Part shown: positions 6,438-13,673 of the stretch, one piece after another | How the letters are laid out: each line of letters opens with the position of its first letter | Numbering within the stretch: the stretch's first letter is position 1 | DNA from: Gemmatimonadota bacterium | GTDB lineage: Bacteria > Gemmatimonadota > Gemmatimonadetes > Longimicrobiales > RSA9 | Length of the DNA stretch: 13,673 nucleotides | Assembly (NCBI GenBank): GCA_019689775.1 | Contig: JADGGV010000053.1 | Coordinates: 1 to 13,673 of the forward strand | Reading direction: 5' to 3' | Translations under genes and position numbers: made by a program | Notes under the pieces: generated by a model | The model's database searches: none | Seen by the model: the letters and a program-made list of their open reading frames with translations, nothing else | What the model was told of the DNA's origin: nothing

Positions 6438-9056
6438 TCAGCCGCGGTCGCGCAGCTCCGCCTGCATCTCGGCGAGCACGTTGAGCGCCTGGAGCGGCGT
6501 CAGCGACTCGATCTGGAGGCGACGCAGTCGCTCGAGCACCGGGTGCTCCGGCGGCGCGAACAGCGAGAGCTGCTCGCGGGCCCCCTCCGGCGCGCGCGCG
6601 CCATGGCGGCCGAGCCCCGCGCCGCCCCCGGAGTGCGCACCCTCCAGCTCGCGCAGGATCTCGCGGGCGCGGGCCACGACCTCGGCGGGGAGCCCGGCCA
6701 GCCGGCCGACCTCGATCCCGTAGGAGCGGTCCGCGCCGCCGGGCTGGAGATGGTGCAGGAACACGATCTCGTGCCCGACCTCGCGCACGGCCACGTTGAA
6801 GTTCACCAGCGCGTGGAGCTGGTCGGCGAGCTGCGTCAGCTCGTGGTAATGCGTCGCGAAGATCGTTTTGGCGCCGATGCGCTCGTGCAGGTGCTCGGTC
6901 ACCGCCCAGGCGATGCTGACGCCGTCGTAGGTCGCGGTGCCGCGGCCGATCTCGTCAAGGAGCACGAGCGAGCGCGCCGTCGCGCCGTGGAGGATCGCGG
7001 CGGTCTCGTGCATCTCGACCATGAACGTGGACTGGCCGCGGACCAGGTTGTCGGAGGCGCCGACGCGGGTGAAGATCCGGTCGCAGACCGGCAGGCGCGC
7101 GGCCTCGGCCGGCACGAAGGAACCGATCTGCGCCAGGAGCTGGATCAGCCCGACCTGCCGCAAGAGCGTGCTCTTGCCGGCCATGTTCGGGCCGGTCACC
7201 ACCATGATTCGGGCGCTCTCGTCGAGGACGACGTCGTTCGGGATGAACTCCTCGCGCGGCATCATCGTCTCGACGACGGGGTGGCGGCCGCCGCGGATCT
7301 CGAGCGCGTAGCCGGTGTGCACCTCGGGGCGCACGTAGCCGCGGCGCTCGGCGAGCTGCGCGAGCGCGGCCAGCACGTCGAGCGCGGCCACGCCCTCGGC
7401 CGTCGCCTGGAGCCGCGCGACCTCGGCCGCGACGCGCCGCCGCACGTCGGCGAACAGCTTCGCCTCCAGGTCGGCGATGCGCTCCTCCGCGCCCAGCACC
7501 TTCGCCTCCCACTCCTTCAGCTCCGGCGTGACGTAGCGCTCGGCGTTCGCCAGCGTCTGCTTCCGCTCGTAGTCGGCCGGCACGCGGTCCAGGTTCGCCC
7601 GCGTCACCTCGAGGTAGTAGCCGAACACCTGGTTGAAGCCGACCTTGAGCGAGGCGATCCCGGTCCGCTCGCGCTCGCACTGCTGGAGGCGCGCAATGAA
7701 ATCACGGGCGCCGTCGCGGGCGACGCGCAGCTCGTCGAGCTCCGCATCGTACCCCTCGCGGATCGCGCCCCCCTCCGACAGCGCGGCCGGCGGGTCGTCG
7801 GCGATCGCGCGCTCGAGCAGCGCGCGCACGTCCTCGAGCGGGTCCATCTCCTCCGCGAGCCGTCGCAGCAGCCCCTCGGGCGCCAGCTCGCGCGTCGCCT
7901 CGGCGAGCGCGGGCAGGCGCGCGAGCGACTCGGCGAGCGCGCGCAGCTCGCGCGGCGTGACGCGCCCGGCGCCGACCTTCGCGGCGAGCCGCTCGAGGTC
8001 GCGGACCTGCTGTAGCTCGCCGCGCAAGCGGCGCCGCACCGCGGGCGCGTGCACCAGCTCGGCGATCGCCTGCTGCCGATCCCAGATCGCCTCCGCGCGC
8101 ACCAGCGGCCGCAGCAGCCAGCGGCGCAGCAGGCGCGCGCCCATGGACGTCGTCGTCTCGTCGAGCACCTCGAGGAGCGTGCCGGCCCGCCCGCTCCGGG
8201 CGACGTCGCCCCGCAGCGGCTCGACGAGCTCCAGGTTGCGGCGCGTCATCTCGTCCAGCGCCATCGCCTCGTCGGAGCGCTCGAGCCGCGGCGGCCGCAG
8301 CGTCTCGAGCCCCGACGGCTGGACCTCCGCGAGGTAGGCGAGGAGCGCGCCGAGCGCGGAGACGAGGCCGTCGTCGCCCGGCGCGAAGCCGAAGCCGTCC
8401 AGCGCGTGCACGCGGTAGCGGCGCCGGATCTCCTCGGCGGCCCAGTCGCGGTCGAAGATCCAGTCGGGGCGGACGGTGCGGCTGACGCCGTCGGCGACGG
8501 GGATCGGCCGCGCCTCCCAGCGCTGCGGCACGAGCAGCTCGGCCGGCTCGAAGCGCGCCAGCTCGGCCTCGAGGCTGCGCTCCGTCGCCACCGTGCAGAC
8601 GACCTCGCCGGTCGAGATGTCGGCCGCGGCGAGCGCGACGCCGTCCTCCCCGGCCGGCGCGAGGGCGACGAGGAAGTTGTTGCGCCGCGCGGCGAGGAGC
8701 GTATCGGCGAGCACGGCGCCGGGGGTGACCGTCTCGATCACCTCGCGGCGCACGATCCCCTTGGCCTCGGCCGGATCCTCGACCTGCTCGCAGATCGCGA
8801 CGCGCCGCCCCATCCGGACGAGCCGCTCCAGGTACTCGTCGCGCGCCCGCACCGGCACGCCGGCCAGCGGCACGTTCGCCGCGCCGCCGTTGTTGCGCGT
8901 CGTCAGCGTCAGCCCCAGCAGCTTCGCGCCCTCCTCCGCGTCCTCGAAGAACATCTCGTAGAAGTCGCCGACGCGGAAAAAGACGAGCGCGTCCGGGTGG
9001 CGCGACTTCGCGTCCCGCCACTGCTGCATCAACGGGGTGTCTTCCGGCTTCGGCAT
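6438..9056 (-). CDS. mutS: DNA mismatch repair protein MutS
   Basis: An 872-residue MutS1. It finds base mismatches and small loops in DNA and recruits MutL. The N-terminus opens with TPLMQQW, and the mismatch-reading motif GDFYEMF is at 30-36 (Phe32, Glu34). Connector, core and clamp domains fill about 110-600. The ABC-type ATPase follows: Walker A TGPNMAGKST (621-630, Lys628), the ordered loop and signature near 662-690, Walker B LVLLDEIGRGT (697-707) and H-loop FATHYHEL (733-740). QLSLF at 829-833 matches the beta-sliding-clamp binding motif, and the tail (838-869) is the helical dimer/tetramer region. ATG 9056 puts the N-terminus at the family's usual place. No Shine-Dalgarno is seen there, and an upstream in-frame extension is low-complexity Arg-rich. 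TATCCT at 9105-9110 is a weak possible -10. No mutL lies in the window. Confidence 0.97.
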   Translation of the reverse strand: MPKPEDTPLMQQWRDAKSRHPDALVFFRVGDFYEMFFEDAEEGAKLLGLTLTTRNNGGAANVPLAGVPVRARDEYLERLVRMGRRVAICEQVEDPAEAKGIVRREVIETVTPGAVLADTLLAARRNNFLVALAPAGEDGVALAAADISTGEVVCTVATERSLEAELARFEPAELLVPQRWEARPIPVADGVSRTVRPDWIFDRDWAAEEIRRRYRVHALDGFGFAPGDDGLVSALGALLAYLAEVQPSGLETLRPPRLERSDEAMALDEMTRRNLELVEPLRGDVARSGRAGTLLEVLDETTTSMGARLLRRWLLRPLVRAEAIWDRQQAIAELVHAPAVRRRLRGELQQVRDLERLAAKVGAGRVTPRELRALAESLARLPALAEATRELAPEGLLRRLAEEMDPLEDVRALLERAIADDPPAALSEGGAIREGYDAELDELRVARDGARDFIARLQQCERERTGIASLKVGFNQVFGYYLEVTRANLDRVPADYERKQTLANAERYVTPELKEWEAKVLGAEERIADLEAKLFADVRRRVAAEVARLQATAEGVAALDVLAALAQLAERRGYVRPEVHTGYALEIRGGRHPVVETMMPREEFIPNDVVLDESARIMVVTGPNMAGKSTLLRQVGLIQLLAQIGSFVPAEAARLPVCDRIFTRVGASDNLVRGQSTFMVEMHETAAILHGATARSLVLLDEIGRGTATYDGVSIAWAVTEHLHERIGAKTIFATHYHELTQLADQLHALVNFNVAVREVGHEIVFLHHLQPGGADRSYGIEVGRLAGLPAEVVARAREILRELEGAHSGGGAGLGRHGARAPEGAREQLSLFAPPEHPVLERLRRLQIESLTPLQALNVLAEMQAELRDRG

Positions 9057-9110
9057 CAGGCCACGGGAGGGGGCGGATTCGCGTCGCCCGTCGGGGCTGC
9101 GGTAAGGATA

Positions 9111-9129
9111 GCGGCGCCGGGGGCGCCGC
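9111..9129 (-). repeat. Repeated GC hairpin, copy B (M23-mutS gap)
   Basis: Arms GCGGCGCC (9111-9118) and GGCGCCGC (9122-9129) with a GGG loop form a perfect 8-bp stem. It is 18/19 identical to 4317-4335. It lies between the M23 gene and mutS, where it overlaps the -35 region expected for the weak mutS -10 at 9105-9110, so it might affect mutS expression. The 12-mer GGGGCGCCGCGC on its right side also occurs at 102-113 and 4326-4337. Confidence 0.5.
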
Positions 9130-9147
9130 GCACGTGCCGCCCCGCCT

Positions 9148-9167
9148 CGCTCGCCGGGCGGCGAGCG
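9148..9167 (-). repeat. Repeated 20-bp perfect dyad, copy B (after the M23 gene; candidate terminator)
   Basis: It has the same 20 bases as 2355-2374 and sits 34 nt beyond the M23 stop codon. The left flank (CGTGCCGCCCCG, from 9133) and the right flank (GCGGCGGTGGCGC, near 9173-9185) resemble those of copy A, with a 4-base and a roughly 6-base insertion. The whole repeat unit may therefore be about 42-54 bp. It would end the M23 transcript before mutS. No U-tract follows. Confidence 0.55.
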
Positions 9168-9201
9168 CGCGCCGCGGCGGTGGCGCGGCGCGCGGGCGGC
9201 G

Positions 9202-10065
9202 CTACTGCGGGCAGCCCTCGATCGGCTTGTCGGCGACGCAGACCTGCGGGGCCGGCGTCGCATCGCGGAGCAGCGGGTAGGGGTTGAGCGGCTTGGCGCG
9301 CCACCAACGCTCGGGGGCGTCCAGGAGGCGGCCGATGCGCAGATGCAGGTGCGCGCCGGAGACCGTGCCGGTCCGACCGACGTAGCCGAGCACCTGCCCC
9401 TTGCGGACCGTGTCGCCCTCGTTGAGGCCCGGGGCGTAGCCGCTCAGGTGAGCGTAGTAGAAGAGGTACTTCCCGGTGAGGTCCACGATGCGGATCGTGC
9501 GGCCGCCGCCGCGGTCCCACTTCTTGCGCAGGACCGTCCCGTCGGCCACGGCCACGACCGGCGTGCCGACCGGGGCCGGGATGTCGATGGCGTCGTGGAC
9601 GTGGCCGGGGCGCGGCGAGTGGAACGAGTCCCGCAGGTCGCGCCCCACCACGCCGAGGACGGGGATCAGCAGGTTCGTGAGCGCCTCGGCGATCCGGTCG
9701 GCGCCCTCGAGCGCGCCCGATTCGCGCGGCGCGCGGCGCGTCGCTCGCACGCGCCGCGGCGCCGCCTTCACGGCCGCACCGCTCAGCGCGGCGAGTCGGA
9801 CGCCGGCGCTCGTGTCGGCGCGACCGAGCGCGGGCCCGGCACGCAGCAGGCGCGACGCCGCGTCCGTCGCCACGAGCGGATTCGACGTATCGGCGTCGCT
9901 CGAGAAGAGCCCGCCCGCCAGACGGAACGGCGTGCTCCCGGAATGCAGCGAGATGAGCGCCTCCCCGCTCCGCGCGCCCGCGGCGAGCCGGGTCGGCGGC
10001 GACGGGGTACCACAGGCGGCCAGCGACGCGGCGCACACGAGGGCGGCGATGCGAGCTTCCTTCAT
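9202..10065 (-). CDS. M23 family (LytM-type) metallopeptidase, lipoprotein
   Basis: A 287-residue predicted lipoprotein. A signal peptide (1-17) ends in lipobox LAAC with Cys18. A long Ala/Arg-rich, probably disordered linker (about 20-118) leads to an M23 peptidase domain (about 140-262). The zinc ligands fit the family: His157 and Asp161 in HDAID (usual HxGxD, here Ala for Gly), and His241 in HLH (239-241). His206 in YYAHL is the catalytic-type histidine. The set is complete, so an active peptidoglycan endopeptidase on the periplasmic face of the envelope is likely. LytM-type activators of amidases usually lack these ligands, so a pure activator role is less likely. The end has two cysteines (276, 285) that may form a disulfide. 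ATG 10065 has GGAGGTG at 10076-10082 and TGGAG at 10073-10077. It is divergent from sucA. Confidence 0.88.
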   Translation of the reverse strand: MKEARIAALVCAASLAACGTPSPPTRLAAGARSGEALISLHSGSTPFRLAGGLFSSDADTSNPLVATDAASRLLRAGPALGRADTSAGVRLAALSGAAVKAAPRRVRATRRAPRESGALEGADRIAEALTNLLIPVLGVVGRDLRDSFHSPRPGHVHDAIDIPAPVGTPVVAVADGTVLRKKWDRGGGRTIRIVDLTGKYLFYYAHLSGYAPGLNEGDTVRKGQVLGYVGRTGTVSGAHLHLRIGRLLDAPERWWRAKPLNPYPLLRDATPAPQVCVADKPIEGCPQ

Positions 10066-10462
10066 CGGCCTACTCCACCTCCGGTCCGTCCTTCAGCGTG
10101 GCCGGGCGGGCCGTGTGCTTCGCCCGCCGCGGCCGCCGGCGCGTGCGAACATGAGGCGGTGCCGCGGAGGTGCGCAACCCCGTCGATGCAAGTCAGCGCG
10201 CCGCAGCGAGATGCGCCGGCGTCGTCTCGCGCGCGGGCTCGCCCGCGCGGTCCGCGCGGTCGCACGCGCGCGGGCGGCCGTGGCTCCGCGCGAGCCGCGC
10301 GCGGGCGCTGGACAGCGGATACGGCGCCACCTACATTCGCGCGGCCGTACCGGACGCCGCCGCGACCGCGGCGCGCGCCGGGCCCGCGCTCGCCCCGGGG
10401 ACCGGGAGGCTTCGCCCGGGTGTAGCAGCCGACGAAGGGCGCGACAGCAGAGGAAGAGGACC
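10066..10462. other. Divergent intergenic region between the M23 peptidase gene and sucA
   Basis: No credible gene is here; reading frames across it are open only because of the high GC and give Arg/Ala/Pro-rich low-complexity sequence. It holds the M23 ribosome-binding site (10073-10082), a strong 9-bp inverted repeat CGCGCGGGC/GCCCGCGCG (10230-10249, 2-nt centre) of unknown role, the sucA promoter (10309-10337) and a sucA leader of about 120 nt. I could not find a convincing promoter for the M23 gene. The GCCGTGGC...TCCG motif at 10277-10288 has look-alikes at 4356-4372 and 13281-13299. Confidence 0.6.
10309..10337 (+). promoter_or_regulatory. sigma70-type promoter of sucA
   Basis: TGGACA (10309-10314, five of six to the -35 consensus) and TACATT (10332-10337, four of six to the -10 consensus) are separated by exactly 17 nt. 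Transcription would start near 10344, leaving a leader of about 120 nt before the GTG start. This is the best promoter match in the window. No clear operator is seen beside it. Confidence 0.6.
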
Positions 10463-13270
10463 GTGGAGATCTCGAGGACGTTCGGAACATACAACGCCGG
10501 CTACGCGCAGGCGGTCTATCAGCAGTATCTCCTCAACCCGGCCTCCGTTCCGGAGGAGTGGCGGCGCTACTTCGAGGCGACGGGCGGCGCGGCGCCGGAG
10601 GCGCCGGCGCCGCCGGGCGCGGCGCCCGCCGCGGGTGCGGCGCCGACCGCCGCGCAGCTCCGCCTGGCGATCGTCGCCGCGGAGCTGGTGGACGCGTACC
10701 GGCTGCACGGGCACCTGATCGCCCGCGTCAACCCGCTCGGCAACGATGCGCTGACGGACAAGCTGCTCGACCCGGCGTTCTACGGGATCACGCCGGAGGA
10801 GCTGGCGGCGGTGCCGGCGGCCGCGCTCGGCTTCGAGGGCGGCGGCACCGGCGCGGCTGTGCTGGAGTGGCTGCGCCGGACCTACGCGGGCCCGATCGGC
10901 TACGAGTACGAGCACATCGCCGATCCGGAGCGGCGCGAGTGGCTGCGCCAGCAGATCGAGTCGGGGGCGCACTTCCGGCCCTTGAGCGCGGAGGAGAAGC
11001 GGCGGCTGCTGAAGCGGCTGACGGCGCTGGAGGCGCTGGAGCAGTTCCTCCATCGCGCGTACCTGGGGCAGAAGCGCTTCTCTGGCGAAGGCACGGACAT
11101 GCTCGTGCCGATGCTGGACGTGGCGATCGAGCGGGCGGCGGCGGCGGGCGCGCGCGAGGTCATCCTGGGGATGGCGCACCGCGGCCGCCTCAACGTGCTC
11201 GCCCACATCCTGGGCATGCCGTACTCGCGGATCATCGGCGAGTTCGAGGGCGTGCACCGGTTCCACGAGGGCACCGGCGATGTGAAGTACCACATCGGTG
11301 GCGAGGGCACGTACGCGACGGCGTCGGGCCAGCCGCTGTCGGTGGTGCTGGCGCCGAACCCGAGCCACCTGGAGTTCGTCAACCCGGTCGTCGAGGGGAT
11401 GGTGCGGGCGAAGCAGAGCGACCTGACGGGGCGGACGATCCGGCGGGACGAGGACGCCGTGCTGGCGATCCTCATGCACGGCGACGCGTCGTTCGCGGGG
11501 CAGGGCGTCGTGGCCGAGACGCTGAACCTGGTCGAGCTGGCCGGCTACCGGACGGGCGGCACGCTGCACATCATCACGAACAACCAGATCGGCTTCACGA
11601 CCGAGCCGAGCGCGGGGCGCTCGACGCGCTACTCGAGCGACATCGCGAAGGGCTTCGACATCCCGATCTTCCACGTCAACGCGGACGAGCCGGAGGCGTG
11701 CCTGGCGGTCGCGCGCCTGGCGATGGAGTACCGTGAGCGCTTCCACACGGACGTGCTCATCGACCTGATCGGCTACCGCCGCTACGGCCACAACGAGGGC
11801 GACGAGCCGGCCTACACCCAGCCGCTGATGTACGAGGCGATCGCGAAGCACCCGTCGGTGCGGCGGATCTTCGCCGATCGCCTGGTGGCCGAGGGGATCG
11901 TGACGCCGGCCGAGGTGGAAGCGGAGTGGGAGGCCGCGCACCAGCGGCTGGTCGAGGCGCAGGAAGAGGTGAAGAAGTCGCCGCCGCAGCACTACGTGCC
12001 GAACGGCGGCCCGCCGATCGCCGTCGTCGAACGGCCGGCCGTGGACACGTCGGTGGACCGGGAGCTGCTCCTCTCGCTGGACCGGCAGCTCCACTCCTGG
12101 CCCTCGGACTTCCACGTGCACCCGAAGCTTGCGCGGCAGCTCGAGCGGCGCGCGAAGGTCCTCGCCGCGGACGGCCCGATCGACTGGGCGCACGCCGAAG
12201 CGCTGGCGTTCGGCTCGCTCCTGGCCGAGGGGCGGCCGGTGCGGCTGACGGGGCAGGACGTCGAGCGCGGGACATTCAGCCAGCGGCACCTCGTGCTCCA
12301 CGACGTGGAGACCGGGCGGACGTACACGCCGATCGCGAACCTCGCGGAGGCGAAGGCGCCGTTCGAGGTCTACAACTCGCCGCTCTCGGAGCTGGCGCCC
12401 GTCGGCTTCGAGTACGGCTTCTCGGTGGCGGTGCCGGACGCGCTCGTGCTGTGGGAGGCGCAGTTTGGCGACTTCGCCAACGGCGCGCAGGTCATGATCG
12501 ACCAGTTCATCGCCGCCGGGCGGGTGAAGTGGGGGCAGGAGAGCCGGCTGGTGCTGCTGCTGCCGCACGGCGCCGAGGGGCAGGGTCCGGAGCACTCGAG
12601 CGCCCGGATCGAGCGCTTCCTCCAGCTCGCCGCCGAGGGCGAGATGACCGTGGCCGATTGCAGCACGCCGGCGAACTACTTCCACCTGCTGCGCCGGCAG
12701 GCGCTCTCGCCGCTGCGGCGGCCGCTGGTGGTCATGACGCCGAAGTCGCTGCTGCGGCACCCGAAGGCGGTCTCGCACCTGGCGGAGCTGACGGACGGTC
12801 GGTTCCAGCCGGTGATCGACGACGCCGAGGCGCTCACGCGCGCCGACGAGATCCGGCGCGTCATCGTCTGCACCGGGAAGGTCTACTACGACCTGATCGG
12901 GAGCGAGTACCGCGAGCAGGCACGCGACATCGCCATCGTCCGCCTCGAGGAGCTGTATCCGTTCCCGCAGGCGGAGCTGACCGAGGTCCTCGGTCATTAT
13001 CCCGCGATGGAGGAGCTGGTCTGGACTCAGGAGGAGCCACACAACATGGGTGCCTGGCCGTTGCTCGACATGCGCCTGCTGGACGTCACGCCCGAGGGCG
13101 TGCGCCTCGCCTACGTCGGACGACCCGAGCGTGCCGCGCCGGCGGAGGGCTTCGCGAACGCGCAAGCGGGAGAGCAGGCGCGCCTGGTGAAGGCCGCGTT
13201 CCAGCCGCTGCCCCCGACGGAGCCGTCGCGGAAGGGACGCGCGGCGAGCCGCCGGCCGTCGAAGCGCTGA
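10463..13270 (+). CDS. sucA: 2-oxoglutarate dehydrogenase E1 component
   Basis: A 935-residue thiamine-diphosphate enzyme, almost the length of E. coli SucA. It decarboxylates 2-oxoglutarate and passes the succinyl group to the lipoyl arm of E2 in the TCA cycle. The N-terminal helix YQQYLLNPASVPEEWRRYF (19-37) is the E1o region known to contact E2, followed by an Ala/Pro linker (42-64). ThDP and active-site motifs: GMAHRGRLNVL (236-246), HGDASFAGQG (339-348), TNNQIGFTT (372-380) and YGHNEGDEP (441-449). The second half carries LTGQDVERGTFSQRH (595-609) and PHGAEGQGPEHSSARIERFLQL (701-722). The last 15 residues are a basic Ser/Arg/Lys tail, an extension over E. coli. GTG 10463 has AGGA at 10451-10454 with 8-nt spacing, and no in-frame start lies between it and the promoter. 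sucB and lpd are not within the 403 bases left downstream. Confidence 0.97.
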   Translation: MEISRTFGTYNAGYAQAVYQQYLLNPASVPEEWRRYFEATGGAAPEAPAPPGAAPAAGAAPTAAQLRLAIVAAELVDAYRLHGHLIARVNPLGNDALTDKLLDPAFYGITPEELAAVPAAALGFEGGGTGAAVLEWLRRTYAGPIGYEYEHIADPERREWLRQQIESGAHFRPLSAEEKRRLLKRLTALEALEQFLHRAYLGQKRFSGEGTDMLVPMLDVAIERAAAAGAREVILGMAHRGRLNVLAHILGMPYSRIIGEFEGVHRFHEGTGDVKYHIGGEGTYATASGQPLSVVLAPNPSHLEFVNPVVEGMVRAKQSDLTGRTIRRDEDAVLAILMHGDASFAGQGVVAETLNLVELAGYRTGGTLHIITNNQIGFTTEPSAGRSTRYSSDIAKGFDIPIFHVNADEPEACLAVARLAMEYRERFHTDVLIDLIGYRRYGHNEGDEPAYTQPLMYEAIAKHPSVRRIFADRLVAEGIVTPAEVEAEWEAAHQRLVEAQEEVKKSPPQHYVPNGGPPIAVVERPAVDTSVDRELLLSLDRQLHSWPSDFHVHPKLARQLERRAKVLAADGPIDWAHAEALAFGSLLAEGRPVRLTGQDVERGTFSQRHLVLHDVETGRTYTPIANLAEAKAPFEVYNSPLSELAPVGFEYGFSVAVPDALVLWEAQFGDFANGAQVMIDQFIAAGRVKWGQESRLVLLLPHGAEGQGPEHSSARIERFLQLAAEGEMTVADCSTPANYFHLLRRQALSPLRRPLVVMTPKSLLRHPKAVSHLAELTDGRFQPVIDDAEALTRADEIRRVIVCTGKVYYDLIGSEYREQARDIAIVRLEELYPFPQAELTEVLGHYPAMEELVWTQEEPHNMGAWPLLDMRLLDVTPEGVRLAYVGRPERAAPAEGFANAQAGEQARLVKAAFQPLPPTEPSRKGRAASRRPSKR

Positions 13271-13302
13271 GCGCGGTCGCGCCGTGGCGGCTCCGGTGCG
13301 CG

Positions 13303-13333
13303 AGCCGCCCCGCCGCGCGTGGCCGCGGCGGCT
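13303..13333 (+). terminator. GC hairpin after sucA, candidate terminator
   Basis: Two overlapping foldings exist about 35 nt beyond the sucA stop: arms CCGCCGCG (13310-13317) and CGCGGCGG (13324-13331) around a 6-nt loop, or AGCCGCC (13303-13309) with GGCGGCT (13327-13333). No U-tract follows, so termination is inferred only from place and stem strength. The rest of the 192-bp gap to the next gene shows no recognisable element apart from that gene's ribosome-binding site. Confidence 0.35.
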
Positions 13334-13462
13334 GCGGAGCGCCCCGCGCGGCGAGGTGAAAGCCGCCCCGTCGCGTGTGGGAGCGGCGCGGCCCGGGCCC
13401 GGACCGTCGAGGTACGGCACTTGCCCCGATCGGGTCCGGAACCGCTCCGGGAGGAGAGAACG

Positions 13463-13657
13463 ATGGTGTCGGTCGCGCTCTACATCGTCGGATTCCTGAT
13501 CCTGATCGCCGGGCTGGCCTGGGCGGCGAGCCTGCTCGGCGTGCCGAGCACCTGGATCCTCGTCGGCGCCATCGTGCTCGCCGGGATCGCGATCCTCGCG
13601 GTCGCCGGGAGCGTGCAGCGGCGGGAGCCGCCGCCACCCCCCCCGCCGGCGCGCTAG
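13463..13657 (+). CDS. Small two-helix membrane protein, conserved-hypothetical type
   Basis: A 64-residue protein of unknown function. Two hydrophobic helices (about 3-22 and 30-49) are separated by a short turn (LLGVPSTW). A short tail then ends in seven consecutive prolines and Ala-Arg. With a hairpin topology both ends should be on the same side of the inner membrane. The start is well supported: GGAGG at 13450-13454 lies 8 nt before ATG 13463. The compact hydrophobic pattern and good ribosome-binding site argue for a real gene despite its size. It follows sucA on the same strand after 192 bp, with a candidate hairpin between, so cotranscription is uncertain. A C8 run (13637-13644) near the 3' end could make the tail length-variable. 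I cannot assign a role. Confidence 0.75.
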   Translation: MVSVALYIVGFLILIAGLAWAASLLGVPSTWILVGAIVLAGIAILAVAGSVQRREPPPPPPPAR

Positions 13658-13673
13658 CTCCGCGGCGGAGCGG

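Noticed and set aside
9057..9263. N-terminal extension of MutS by 69 residues
   Set aside because: The extension is Arg/Ala-rich, crosses both repeated hairpins, and has no counterpart in MutS, which normally begins a few residues before the TPxMQQ segment.
2346..9287. Several long plus-strand frames (2346-4415, 3622-6303, 6123-8015, 8049-9287) across the minus-strand genes
   Set aside because: Each spans more than one real gene and its gaps without any recognisable domain, as expected for non-coding frames at this GC.
10230..10249. Inverted repeat CGCGCGGGC/GCCCGCGCG as a terminator
   Set aside because: It lies upstream of both divergent genes and so ends neither. It may be a low-complexity GC palindrome, so I only list it within the intergenic region.
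9476..10462. Upstream in-frame extension of sucA to 9476
   Set aside because: It would overlap the M23 gene and the sucA promoter. Conserved SucA sequence begins at the GTG at 10463, which has a ribosome-binding site.
10331..13420. A 1029-codon open frame on the minus strand opposite sucA
   Set aside because: Shadow of sucA with no domain or plausible ribosome-binding site. Its sequence is low-complexity Arg/Gln/His/Val.
1..13673. tRNA, rRNA, CRISPR array, insertion sequence, phage or toxin-antitoxin genes
   Set aside because: I looked through the gaps and both strands and saw no cloverleaf, repeat-spacer pattern, transposase or integrase motif. Codon style is uniform throughout.

Overview
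This is a gene-dense, GC-rich window (above 70% G+C by eye) with short gaps and codons strongly biased to G/C in third position. It is an ordinary-looking chromosomal housekeeping segment. I see no mobile element, CRISPR array, rRNA or tRNA, and no defence, secretion or biosynthetic cassette. Two lipoprotein signals, one on a TonB C-terminal-domain protein and one on an M23 peptidase, point to a Gram-negative (diderm) bacterium. A full-length 2-oxoglutarate dehydrogenase E1 suggests an oxidative TCA cycle. The high GC, the EF-G paralogue and the rhomboid with a DUF6576-like tail would suit Gemmatimonadota or a related phylum, but that placement is inference.

Layout. Seven genes are on the minus strand and read right to left from 10065: an M23 peptidase lipoprotein, mutS, a small TonB-C lipoprotein, a two-CBS-domain cystathionine beta-synthase/cysteine synthase, ddl, a rhomboid protease, and an EF-G-like translation GTPase ending at 131. 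On the plus strand, sucA (10463-13270) diverges from the peptidase gene and is followed by a small two-helix membrane protein (13463-13657). The 397-bp divergent gap (10066-10462) holds a good sigma70-type promoter for sucA.

Function. The minus-strand genes are a mix: envelope work (M23 peptidase, Ddl, TonB-C lipoprotein, rhomboid), sulfur amino-acid metabolism, DNA mismatch repair and translation. The spacing (30, 73 and 69 bp) allows cotranscription of TonB-C, cbs, ddl and rhomboid. EF-G has its own promoter and a strong Shine-Dalgarno. sucA stands without sucB or lpd inside the window.

Most noteworthy non-coding signal. The gene junctions carry strong GC-only hairpins without a U-tract, and two of these hairpins are repeated. 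One perfect 20-bp dyad occurs after the rhomboid gene and again after the M23 gene, with similar flanks. A second hairpin occurs in the cbs-ddl gap and, 18 of 19 bases identical, in the M23-mutS gap. They may be a family of U-tract-independent terminators or REP-like elements. In the coding part, the EF-G paralogue has a diverged guanine-recognition motif lying right behind an 8-T homopolymer. I found no convincing novel multi-gene system.
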